A stretch of DNA of 5,319 bases, taken from an uncultured Ruminococcus sp. Its GTDB lineage: Bacteria > Bacillota > Clostridia > Oscillospirales > Ruminococcaceae. The notes under the pieces were generated by a model, which had not been told where the DNA came from, did not search any database, and saw only the letters and a program-made list of their open reading frames with translations. The position numbers were made by a program, and so were the translations under genes. Position 1 is the stretch's first letter. Each line of letters starts with the position of its first letter. The DNA is taken from contig USCU01000093.1 in the NCBI GenBank assembly GCA_900553335.1, positions 1-5,319 on the forward strand. Direction: 5' to 3'. This document shows, piece after piece, positions 1 to 5,319 of this stretch.

Positions 1-822
1 GAATATGAAGAGTCTGATGCTGTGAAGGTTGCAGTTATCGGAAAACCTAATGTCGGAAAGTCTTCTCTTATAAATAAGCTCTGCAAGGAAGACAGGCTGA
101 TTGTTTCGGATATTGCCGGAACTACAAGAGATGCGACCGATACAGAGATTGAAAATGAAAAAGGAAAGTTTGTATTTATTGATACCGCAGGAATAAGAAG
201 AAAGTCAAAGGTTTTGGAATCTATTGAAAAATACAGTGTTTTGCGCTCTTACATGGCTGTTGACAGAGCAGATGTCGCTGTTATTGTAATTGATGCAACC
301 GAGGGCTTTACCGAGCAGGATTCAAAAGTAGCAGGATATGCTCATGAGCAGGGGAAAGCATGCATTGTTGCGGTAAATAAATGGGATGCCGTTGAAAAAC
401 AGACAGGAACTATGAACGAGTTCACTCAAAAGCTTAAAAATGACTTTTCTTTTATGTCATATGTACCGTTTGTATTTATTTCTGCAAAAACAGGTCAGCG
501 GCTTGACAAGCTGCTTGACAAAATTTTATATGTTGCCGAGCAAAATTCTGTCAGAATCTCAACAGGAAAGCTTAATGATATTTTGGCATACGCTACAAGC
601 AGGGTTCAGCCGCCGAGCGACAAAGGAAAGCGTTTGAAAATATATTATATGACTCAGGCGTCAACAAAACCGCCTACATTTGTAACCTTCGTAAACAGAA
701 AGGACCTTTTCCATTTTTCATATCAAAGGTATATAGAAAATCAAATAAGAGAAACCTTTTCTCTTGAGGGAACTCCTGTGAGATTCATTGTAAGAGAAAG
801 GGCAAGAGATGACGTTAAATAG
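1..822 (+). CDS. der: Ribosome-assembly GTPase Der (EngA), C-terminal part, 5' end outside window
   Basis: Der is a double-GTPase that binds the 50S subunit during its assembly. The reading frame is open from base 1, and the GTG at base 22 lies inside the protein, so this is the last 273 codons and not a complete gene. Visible residues 1-7 are an acidic linker. The second G domain follows: G1 GKPNVGKS (14-21), G2 GTTRD (40-44), G3 DTAG (61-64) followed by the basic RRK typical of Der, G4 NKWD (126-129) and G5 SAKTGQR (from 161). The remaining C-terminal part, with RVQPPSDKGKR and KPPTFVTFVN, is the KH-like domain found only in Der. The first G domain must lie to the left of the window. Stop is TAG at 820-822. 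plsY starts 26 bases on with no terminator between, so the two are probably cotranscribed. Identity is very secure from motif order and the KH-like tail. Confidence 0.97.
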   Translation, partial: EYEESDAVKVAVIGKPNVGKSSLINKLCKEDRLIVSDIAGTTRDATDTEIENEKGKFVFIDTAGIRRKSKVLESIEKYSVLRSYMAVDRADVAVIVIDATEGFTEQDSKVAGYAHEQGKACIVAVNKWDAVEKQTGTMNEFTQKLKNDFSFMSYVPFVFISAKTGQRLDKLLDKILYVAEQNSVRISTGKLNDILAYATSRVQPPSDKGKRLKIYYMTQASTKPPTFVTFVNRKDLFHFSYQRYIENQIRETFSLEGTPVRFIVRERARDDVK

Positions 823-848
823 CTTTTTATAATAAGGGGGCGTGTACA

Positions 849-1511
849 ATGAGCATATCTCAGATTCTGGCGCTTGTAATAGTTGTGGCTGCTGCATATC
901 TTTTCGGAAGCTTAAACTCGGCGATAATAGTATGCAAGGCGGTAAAGCACGATGATATAAGAAAGTACGGTAGTAAAAATGCAGGACTTACGAATGTTTT
1001 AAGAACATACGGAAAGTCGATTGCACTTATAACCTTGCTTTGCGATCTTTTTAAAGGAATTTTTGCTGTTACTCTTGCAAGAACAATCGTTGGAAACGTA
1101 CTTGGAATAATGTTTTTCGGAGAAAATCTCTTCATAGGGTACGCAGCAGGACTGGCTGTAGTTCTCGGACATATTTTCCCTATATATTACGGTTTTCGCG
1201 GCGGAAAGGGAGTGCTTACTGCCTGCACAACAATGCTTGCTATTGATCCGCTGAGTATGTCTATTGCTCTGTTAGTCTTTATCATAGTTGTAGTTTTAAC
1301 AAAATACGTTTCGCTTGGTTCTATAATAGCAGCAGTTGTATATCCTATTGCAACGGCTGTGTCGCAGGTTTTACTGGGCACAAGCGGTGTGCTGGAAAAT
1401 TCTGTTTTGGCATGCTTGTTATCTGTTATTGTAATAGTCAAGCACCGCACGAATATAATAAGACTAGTAAAGGGAACTGAAAACAAACTGAGCTTTAAAA
1501 AGCAATCATAA
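849..1511 (+). CDS. plsY: Acyl-phosphate:glycerol-3-phosphate acyltransferase PlsY
   Basis: PlsY is an integral membrane enzyme that transfers an acyl group from acyl-phosphate (made by PlsX) to sn-glycerol-3-phosphate, giving lysophosphatidic acid, the first step of phospholipid synthesis. The 220-residue protein is strongly hydrophobic, with likely membrane segments near residues 5-28, 57-77, 98-114, 132-150, 155-176 and 184-200. Family motifs are in order: GSKNAGLTN (41-49), GHIFPIYYGFRGGKGV (107-122, with the glycine-rich phosphate-binding stretch), SLGSI (155-159), and a C-terminal HRTNIIRLVKGTENKL as usual in the family. The first motif has Lys where many homologues have Gly (GSGN). It is slightly longer than many PlsY (about 190-210), with a spacer around residues 78-97. 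The ATG at 849 has AAGGGGG at 834-840, eight bases upstream. It sits 17 bases before gpsA, which makes its substrate, so coexpression is sensible. Confidence 0.96.
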   Translation: MSISQILALVIVVAAAYLFGSLNSAIIVCKAVKHDDIRKYGSKNAGLTNVLRTYGKSIALITLLCDLFKGIFAVTLARTIVGNVLGIMFFGENLFIGYAAGLAVVLGHIFPIYYGFRGGKGVLTACTTMLAIDPLSMSIALLVFIIVVVLTKYVSLGSIIAAVVYPIATAVSQVLLGTSGVLENSVLACLLSVIVIVKHRTNIIRLVKGTENKLSFKKQS

Positions 1512-1528
1512 TTTTAGAGGGTGATAAT

Positions 1529-2512
1529 ATGGCAAATATAGCTATTCTAGGTTCAGGTGGTTTCGGATTAGCTCTCGCAGTGTTGTGCTACAACAGGGGG
1601 CATAATGTTTGCGTATGGTCGAAGTTTAAAGATGAGATCGACACCATCAAGAGAACCGGCGAGTTAAAGGCAAAGCTTCCGGGGGTAATCATTCCCGATA
1701 GAATTGAGCTTACAACAGACATATCCTGCGCTAAAGACAAGGATATAGTAGTTGTGGGGATTCCGTCCGCATTTGTAAGAAGCGTATGCATGGAGGCGGC
1801 GGAATATATTGATAAAAAGACGGTTGTTGTAAGCACGGCTAAAGGACTTGAGGAAGGCAGCCTCAAGCTTATGAGCGAGGTTGTTAAGGAGTCTATACCT
1901 GATAACACCGTAGTTGCGCTTACCGGTCCTTCTCATGCTGAGGAGATAGCAAGGGGGCTGCCTACGCTTATAGTTGCCGCTTGCAATGATTTGTCTGCGG
2001 CAAAGTATGTTCAAAGGGAGCTTTCGAGTGAAACCTTGAGAATATATACGAGCGAAGATGTTATAGGCTGTGAGATAGGAGGAGCGCTAAAAAACATAAT
2101 AGCTCTTGCCGCAGGAATATGTGACGGAATGGGCTATGGTGACAACACTAAGGCTGCTCTTATGACAAGAGGAATAAACGAAATAAAGCGTCTTGGAATT
2201 GCATTGGGCGGAAAAAGCGAAACCTTTTCAGGACTTACAGGAATCGGAGATTTAATAGTTACCTGCACCAGTATGCATTCAAGAAACCGAAGAGCCGGAA
2301 TTTTGATCGGACAAGGAGTAGCGCCTGCTGAGGCGATAAGAAGAGTCGGAACAGTAGAAGGCTATTATTGCGCTAAGACAGCATATGAGCTATCAAAAAA
2401 GATGGGTGTTGAAATGCCTATAACTCAACAGCTTCACAATGTTTTGGAAAACGGAAAGGACGCATTCCAGAGCTTAAAAGAGCTTATGCTAAGACCAAGA
2501 GTGTCGGAATAA
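1529..2512 (+). CDS. gpsA: NAD(P)-dependent glycerol-3-phosphate dehydrogenase GpsA
   Basis: GpsA reduces dihydroxyacetone phosphate to sn-glycerol-3-phosphate in the cytosol, supplying the backbone for phospholipids and the acceptor used by PlsY just upstream. The 327 residues match the usual length of about 330. The N-terminal Rossmann fold has the dinucleotide loop GSGGFG (8-13), and STAKGLEEG and GPSHAEE follow as in Firmicute GpsA. The C-terminal helical domain carries GGALKNIIALAAG with the catalytic lysine at 188, and GLTGIGDLIVTC with the conserved aspartate at 241, then SRNRRAG. The loop reads GGFGLALA where the family usually has WGTALA, so the Trp and Thr positions are changed. The ATG at 1529 has GAGGG at 1517-1521, seven bases upstream. 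It is the last gene of this unit: a terminator hairpin begins 9 bases after the TAA. Confidence 0.97.
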   Translation: MANIAILGSGGFGLALAVLCYNRGHNVCVWSKFKDEIDTIKRTGELKAKLPGVIIPDRIELTTDISCAKDKDIVVVGIPSAFVRSVCMEAAEYIDKKTVVVSTAKGLEEGSLKLMSEVVKESIPDNTVVALTGPSHAEEIARGLPTLIVAACNDLSAAKYVQRELSSETLRIYTSEDVIGCEIGGALKNIIALAAGICDGMGYGDNTKAALMTRGINEIKRLGIALGGKSETFSGLTGIGDLIVTCTSMHSRNRRAGILIGQGVAPAEAIRRVGTVEGYYCAKTAYELSKKMGVEMPITQQLHNVLENGKDAFQSLKELMLRPRVSE

Positions 2513-2520
2513 TACTTAAT

Positions 2521-2565
2521 TTTGCGAGGACATTTATTAGTTTTGTCTTCGCAAATTTTGCTTTT
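2521..2565 (+). terminator. Rho-independent terminator after gpsA
   Basis: Arms TTTGCGAGGAC (2521-2531) and GTCTTCGCAAA (2545-2555) pair over 11 bases with one G-U and no mismatch. The loop is 13 bases, and the U-rich tail TTTTGCTTTT covers 2556-2565. The stem starts 9 bases after the gpsA stop. The tail is interrupted by GC and the loop is large, so some read-through into pyrH is possible. No folding energy was calculated. Confidence 0.85.
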
Positions 2566-2580
2566 AAGGTAAAAATCTTC

Positions 2581-2609
2581 TTTACAAAATTTCCCCTATA
2601 TGATATACT
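2581..2609 (+). promoter_or_regulatory. Housekeeping (SigA-type) promoter with extended -10, for pyrH-frr-uppS-cdsA
   Basis: The -35 box TTTACA (2581-2586) matches TTGACA at 5 of 6 bases. An exact 17-base spacer leads to the -10 box TATACT (2604-2609), 5 of 6 against TATAAT, preceded by TG at 2601-2602 in the extended -10 position. Transcription should start at a purine near 2615-2617, giving a leader of about 60 bases before the pyrH ATG at 2677. It lies just after the gpsA terminator, where a new operon needs a promoter. The start site is predicted, not measured. Confidence 0.85.
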
Positions 2610-2659
2610 ATTACGAAGAGGATGCAGAATCTAAATTCTTTTAATTTATTAATATGAAA

Positions 2660-2667
2660 GAGAGATG
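2660..2667 (+). promoter_or_regulatory. Weak ribosome binding site supporting the pyrH start at 2677
   Basis: The purine-rich stretch GAGAGATG ends nine bases before the ATG at 2677. It is only a partial match to AGGAGGTG, much weaker than the sites before frr and cdsA. The in-frame ATG at 2665 overlaps this stretch and so has no usable site at proper distance, which favours 2677. Confidence 0.5.
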
Positions 2668-2676
2668 TGGCGCATT

Positions 2677-3381
2677 ATGGAACCTAAATACAAAAGAATT
2701 CTTTTAAAGCTAAGCGGCGAGGCACTTGCAGGCGATAAGAAAACAGGGCTGGATTATGACGTCATTACGACATTTGGAAAGAGTATAAAAAAATGTGTTG
2801 ATGCCGGCGTTGAAGTTGGAATTGTCGTAGGCGGGGGAAACTTCTGGAGAGGACGCTCAAGCGGCGCTATGGACAGAACGAGAGCCGATCATATCGGAAT
2901 GCTCGCAACCACAATGAATGCGCTTGCTGTTGCCGATGGACTTGAAAATTTAGGAGTTGAGGTAAGAGTTCAGACGGCTATATCAATGCGGGAGGTTGCA
3001 GAGCCTTATATAAGGAACAGAGCAATGCGGCACTTTGAAAAGGGAAGAGTTGTGATATTTGGTTGCGGAACAGGAAATCCTTTTTTTTCAACAGATACTG
3101 CGGCTGCGCTCAGAGCGGCTGAAATTGAAGCAGATATAATTTTAAAAGCAACTATGGTTGACGGAGTATATGATAAGGATCCTCATAAGTACGATGATGC
3201 TGTCAAGTACGATACTATAAGCTACGGAGATATACTTTCAAAGAATCTTGCTGTAATGGATTCTACTGCTGCGGCGCTTTGTAAGGACAACGGTATTCCG
3301 ATACTTGTTTTTAATCTGGAAAAGCCTGATAATATCTATGACGCTTGTATGGGAAAAAGCGTAGGTACTATCGTAGAATAA
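2677..3381 (+). CDS. pyrH: Uridylate (UMP) kinase PyrH
   Basis: PyrH is the bacterial-type UMP kinase of the amino-acid-kinase family. It phosphorylates UMP to UDP with ATP in the cytosol and so feeds UTP, CTP and UDP-sugar pools; enzymes of this family are hexamers regulated by GTP and UTP. With the start at 2677 the protein has 234 residues, within the family range. Motifs seen: [14 protein letters not shown] near the N-terminus (KLSGEAL 11-17), VGGGNFWRG (51-59), DHIGM (71-75, nucleotide-binding region), [12 protein letters not shown] (from 131, phosphoryl transfer and UMP site), and [13 protein letters not shown] (157-169, ATP side). An in-frame ATG at 2665 would add only MWRI; homologues usually begin close to EPKYKR and that ATG lacks a spaced ribosome site, so 2677 is preferred. 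First gene of its unit; frr starts 28 bases after the stop. A T8 run lies at 3081-3088. Confidence 0.96.
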   Translation: MEPKYKRILLKLSGEALAGDKKTGLDYDVITTFGKSIKKCVDAGVEVGIVVGGGNFWRGRSSGAMDRTRADHIGMLATTMNALAVADGLENLGVEVRVQTAISMREVAEPYIRNRAMRHFEKGRVVIFGCGTGNPFFSTDTAAALRAAEIEADIILKATMVDGVYDKDPHKYDDAVKYDTISYGDILSKNLAVMDSTAAALCKDNGIPILVFNLEKPDNIYDACMGKSVGTIVE

Positions 3382-3396
3382 TATTTTAATTTTGAC

Positions 3397-3401
3397 GGAG
3401 G
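3397..3401 (+). promoter_or_regulatory. Strong ribosome binding site of frr, fixing its ATG
   Basis: GGAGG lies eight bases before the ATG at 3410. An in-frame TTG at 3392 would place this site inside the coding region and add six residues with no homology to the usual RRF N-terminus, so the ATG at 3410 is the start. Confidence 0.85.
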
Positions 3402-3409
3402 AATTTACA

Positions 3410-3964
3410 ATGAAAGAAGTTATAAGCAGATGCGAGGCTAAAATGAACAAGTCGATTGACGCTTTAAATCATGAGTTTTCATCGGTAAGAGCAGGAAGAG
3501 CTAACCCTGCTATCTTGGATAAGGTTTTGGTTGATTATTATGGTGCGCCGACTCCAATTAATCAGATGGCTGCCGTATCGGTAAGCGAAGCGAGAGTTCT
3601 TGTTATTCAGCCTTGGGATAAGTCAACTTTGAAAACGATTGAAAAAGCTATTCAAGCTTCAGATATCGGAATTAATCCGACTAACGACGGAAATGTTTTA
3701 AGACTTACATTCCCGCAGCTTACTGAAGAGAGAAGAAAAGAGCTGGTTAAGGATATAAAGAAAATGGGCGAGGACTCAAAGGTAGGAATCAGAAATATCC
3801 GTCGTGACGCAATGGAGAAGCTCAAGGCTCTCAAGAAGGACAACTCTATTACAGAGGATGATCAGAAGGACGGAGAAAAAAAGATTCAGGACTTAACAGA
3901 TAAGTTTGTAAAGAAGGTTGATTCTTTAGTTTCAGACAAGGAGAAAGAGGTTCTTTCTATCTAA
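3410..3964 (+). CDS. frr: Ribosome recycling factor (RRF)
   Basis: RRF works with EF-G to split the post-termination ribosome so that subunits can be reused. From the ATG at 3410 the protein has 184 residues, matching the usual 185 or so. It shows the two-domain plan. The helical tail domain is split between the N-terminus (with the VRAGRANP signature at 26-33) and the C-terminal half (from about 105, including RNIRRDA 128-134 with the conserved Arg132). The small inserted beta domain covers about 31-104 (YYGAPTPINQMA 43-54, VIQPWD 65-70, GINPTNDGNVLRL 87-99). All key parts are intact. It follows pyrH by 28 bases, the standard pyrH-frr order. Its TAA at 3962-3964 shares one base with the uppS ATG, so the two are probably translationally coupled. 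Confidence 0.98.
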   Translation: MKEVISRCEAKMNKSIDALNHEFSSVRAGRANPAILDKVLVDYYGAPTPINQMAAVSVSEARVLVIQPWDKSTLKTIEKAIQASDIGINPTNDGNVLRLTFPQLTEERRKELVKDIKKMGEDSKVGIRNIRRDAMEKLKALKKDNSITEDDQKDGEKKIQDLTDKFVKKVDSLVSDKEKEVLSI

Positions 3965-4683
3965 TGGTTATCGAAAGATTTAAAGGCGGAGAAGTTCCTG
4001 CTCATGTTGCTATAATTATGGACGGCAATGGAAGATGGGCAAAAAAAAGAGGGCTTCCGAGAAAATTCGGGCATCGTGAGGGTGCTAAGGTTTTCAGAAA
4101 GATAACCCGTCATGCAAAAAAAATAGGCGTTAAATATCTTACTCTTTATGCGTTTTCGACCGAAAACTGGAAACGGCCTAAGGATGAGGTTGACGCAATT
4201 ATGGAGCTTTTTGATAAATACCTCGATGAAGTCAGGGATTTTATTGATGAGAACATAAGGGTTTGCTTTATAGGTGATAGAACCGGACTTTCAGAGTCGC
4301 TTCAGAAAAAAATGAAAAGCGTTGAGGAGGATTCAAAGGATTTTGATTCTATGACGCTTATCTTAGCAATCAATTATGGAGGGCAGGATGAGATTGTCCG
4401 TGCAGTAAAACGGGTATCAGAAAAAGTATTATCGGAAAAAATAAAGATTGATGATATAACGCCGAAGCTTTTTGAACAAAGCCTTGATACGAAAGAGTTT
4501 CCGCCTGTTGATCTTTTGATAAGACCGAGCGGGGAACAACGCCTATCAAACTTTTTGATATGGCAGACGGCTTATGCAGAGTATGTTTTCTCTGATATTT
4601 TATGGCCGGATTATAAGCCTGACGACTTGGAAGATGCAGTTTATGAGTACATGAAAAGAAACAGAAGGTTTGGAGGAGTATAA
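3964..4683 (+). CDS. uppS: Undecaprenyl diphosphate synthase UppS (cis-prenyltransferase)
   Basis: UppS condenses eight isopentenyl diphosphates onto farnesyl diphosphate in cis, making the C55 precursor of the lipid carrier for peptidoglycan and other wall polymers. The 239 residues fit the family. Signatures: IIMDGNGRWAKKRG (17-30, catalytic Asp20), GHREGAK (36-42), TLYAFSTENWKRP (60-72), NYGGQ (137-141), IRPSGEQRLSNF (186-197, with Arg187, Arg193 and Ser195 for isopentenyl diphosphate), and AYAEYVF with Glu206 (metal-linked). NYGGQ has Gln where NYGGR is common. The ATG at 3964 overlaps the frr stop by one base. The nearest ribosome-site-like sequence, AAAGAGG at 3944-3950, is 13 bases away, so initiation may rely on ribosomes finishing frr. 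Two A8 runs (4041-4048 and 4116-4123) lie in lysine codons. cdsA follows after 3 bases. Confidence 0.97.
   Translation: MVIERFKGGEVPAHVAIIMDGNGRWAKKRGLPRKFGHREGAKVFRKITRHAKKIGVKYLTLYAFSTENWKRPKDEVDAIMELFDKYLDEVRDFIDENIRVCFIGDRTGLSESLQKKMKSVEEDSKDFDSMTLILAINYGGQDEIVRAVKRVSEKVLSEKIKIDDITPKLFEQSLDTKEFPPVDLLIRPSGEQRLSNFLIWQTAYAEYVFSDILWPDYKPDDLEDAVYEYMKRNRRFGGV
4672..4676 (+). promoter_or_regulatory. Ribosome binding site of cdsA, inside the end of uppS
   Basis: GGAGG within the last uppS codons lies ten bases before the TTG at 4687. No ATG or GTG lies in frame near it: the first in-frame ATG is at 4771, which would remove the first membrane segment. The site therefore supports the TTG start. 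Confidence 0.75.
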
Positions 4684-4686
4684 GGG

Positions 4687-5319
4687 TTGAAAACACGAAT
4701 TATATCCGCTTTGGTAGCGATAGTGATTGCAGCGGTTGTTTTGATTTTGCATAATACTATTGTGTTGCAGATGGCTGTATGTTTTTTAACGGCAATTGCT
4801 ATATATGAGCTTTTAAAAGCTGCCGGACTTCAAAAGTATAAGGTACTGACAGCATCAAGCATGGTTTTCGGTGGTTCGATTCCGCTTGTTTGGTTCGGAG
4901 CAGGCGTGATTTTTAAGAACACTGAGTTTTTAAAATACTTGATACCAATAGAGATTCTAGCTTATCTGCTGGTTTTATTCTCTTGCCTTTTGGCATATTA
5001 TAAAACTATAAAGTACGAGAAACTGTTTTTTGCAGGCTTTGAAACCTTCTTTGTAACTGCGGCATTGTCAAGCTTGCTTATAATTCACGTTTATGACGGG
5101 CTTATCGCCGTTATTTTAACTCTTTGTGCAGCATGGCTTGCTGACAGCGGAGCGTATTTTGCAGGAACTTTTTTCGGACGTCATAAACTTTGTCCGAATA
5201 TAAGTCCGAAAAAAACGGTAGAGGGCGTTATCGGAGGAGTTATTTCAAACGGAATTATACTTTGCGTTGTTGCACTTTTATACAGTTTTATTAACGATAA
5301 GGCCCAGATAAATTATATC
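4687..5319 (+). CDS. cdsA: Phosphatidate cytidylyltransferase (CDP-diglyceride synthase) CdsA, 3' end outside window
   Basis: CdsA is a membrane enzyme that joins CTP and phosphatidic acid to give CDP-diacylglycerol, the branch point to phosphatidylglycerol, cardiolipin and related lipids. An uninterrupted frame of 211 codons runs from TTG at 4687 to the window edge. The N-terminus (KTRIISALV) is typical of CdsA and runs into a membrane segment at about 5-21; further hydrophobic segments lie near 24-40, 57-75, 84-103, 118-135, 138-150 and 182-199. IYELLKAAG (39-47) is another family feature. The core motif is clear: WLADSGAYFAGTFFGRHK (150-167, Asp153) followed by ISPKKTVEG (172-180), the conserved metal/CTP-binding region. 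The family is usually about 260-280 residues, so some 50-70 are missing to the right, including the final signature. It closely follows uppS, the common bacterial order, often with dxr and rseP next. Confidence 0.95.
   Translation, partial: MKTRIISALVAIVIAAVVLILHNTIVLQMAVCFLTAIAIYELLKAAGLQKYKVLTASSMVFGGSIPLVWFGAGVIFKNTEFLKYLIPIEILAYLLVLFSCLLAYYKTIKYEKLFFAGFETFFVTAALSSLLIIHVYDGLIAVILTLCAAWLADSGAYFAGTFFGRHKLCPNISPKKTVEGVIGGVISNGIILCVVALLYSFINDKAQINYI

Noticed and set aside
440..637. Plus-strand 65-codon reading frame inside der
   Set aside because: Out of frame within conserved Der sequence; no independent evidence of coding.
22..822. A complete 266-residue gene starting with GTG at base 22
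   Set aside because: The frame is open to base 1 and the protein is the second G domain plus KH-like domain of Der; the GTG is an internal Val codon.
860..1486. Minus-strand reading frames opposite plsY (91 and 99 codons)
   Set aside because: They lie wholly antisense to a well-supported gene, have no ribosome site of note, and show no recognisable motif.
1588..2014. Minus-strand reading frames opposite gpsA (106 and 116 codons)
   Set aside because: Shadows of gpsA codon structure; no family resemblance and no promoter or ribosome site seen.
2626..2639. Small hairpin AGAAT-CTAA-ATTCT in the pyrH leader as a riboswitch or attenuator
   Set aside because: Only five A/G-poor pairs, no U tract and no known riboswitch consensus; too weak to call.
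3392..3409. TTG start for frr, six codons upstream of the ATG
   Set aside because: It would place the strong GGAGG at 3397-3401 inside the gene and add residues not found at RRF N-termini.
4370..4696. Minus-strand 108-codon reading frame opposite uppS
   Set aside because: Antisense to a gene with full UppS motifs; low-complexity, no recognised domain.
1..5319. CRISPR array, tRNA/rRNA, insertion sequence, phage or defence genes
   Set aside because: No spaced direct repeats, no cloverleaf or rRNA-like stretch, and no transposase or integrase motif was seen; the window is filled by housekeeping genes.

Overview
The window looks like chromosomal core sequence from a low-to-moderate GC Gram-positive bacterium, most likely a member of Clostridia (Oscillospiraceae/Ruminococcaceae-like). 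This is inferred from AT-leaning codon use (AGA arginine, GGA glycine, ATA isoleucine), strong GGAGG-type ribosome binding sites, a TTG start, and the der-plsY-gpsA gene order. No search was run, so the taxon is an inference. All seven genes lie on the + strand. There is no sign of a mobile element, CRISPR array, tRNA or rRNA.

Layout. Bases 1-2512 are the end of one operon: the 3' part of der (ribosome-assembly GTPase), then plsY (acyl-phosphate:glycerol-3-phosphate acyltransferase) and gpsA (glycerol-3-phosphate dehydrogenase), with gaps of 26 and 17 bases. A hairpin with a U-rich tail at 2521-2565 ends this unit. A near-consensus extended -10 promoter at 2581-2609 then starts a second unit: pyrH (UMP kinase), frr (ribosome recycling factor), uppS (undecaprenyl diphosphate synthase) and the first 211 codons of cdsA (CDP-diacylglycerol synthase), which runs off the right edge. 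The spacing tightens along this unit: pyrH-frr 28 bases, frr-uppS overlapping by one base (TAATG), uppS-cdsA 3 bases.

How the genes fit together. GpsA makes sn-glycerol-3-phosphate, PlsY acylates it to lysophosphatidic acid, and CdsA later activates phosphatidic acid with CTP. The two operons therefore hold three steps of phospholipid synthesis, lacking only PlsX and PlsC between them. PyrH supplies the UDP that leads to UTP, CTP and UDP-sugars. UppS makes the lipid carrier precursor for peptidoglycan. Der and Frr serve ribosome assembly and recycling. The theme is growth-coupled envelope and translation housekeeping.

I found no convincing new biological system. The points worth a second look are the compact terminator/promoter junction, the joining of two normally separate conserved gene clusters, the frr/uppS stop-start overlap, the ambiguous pyrH start with an overlapping 17-codon reading frame, and a few residue changes in otherwise conserved motifs.
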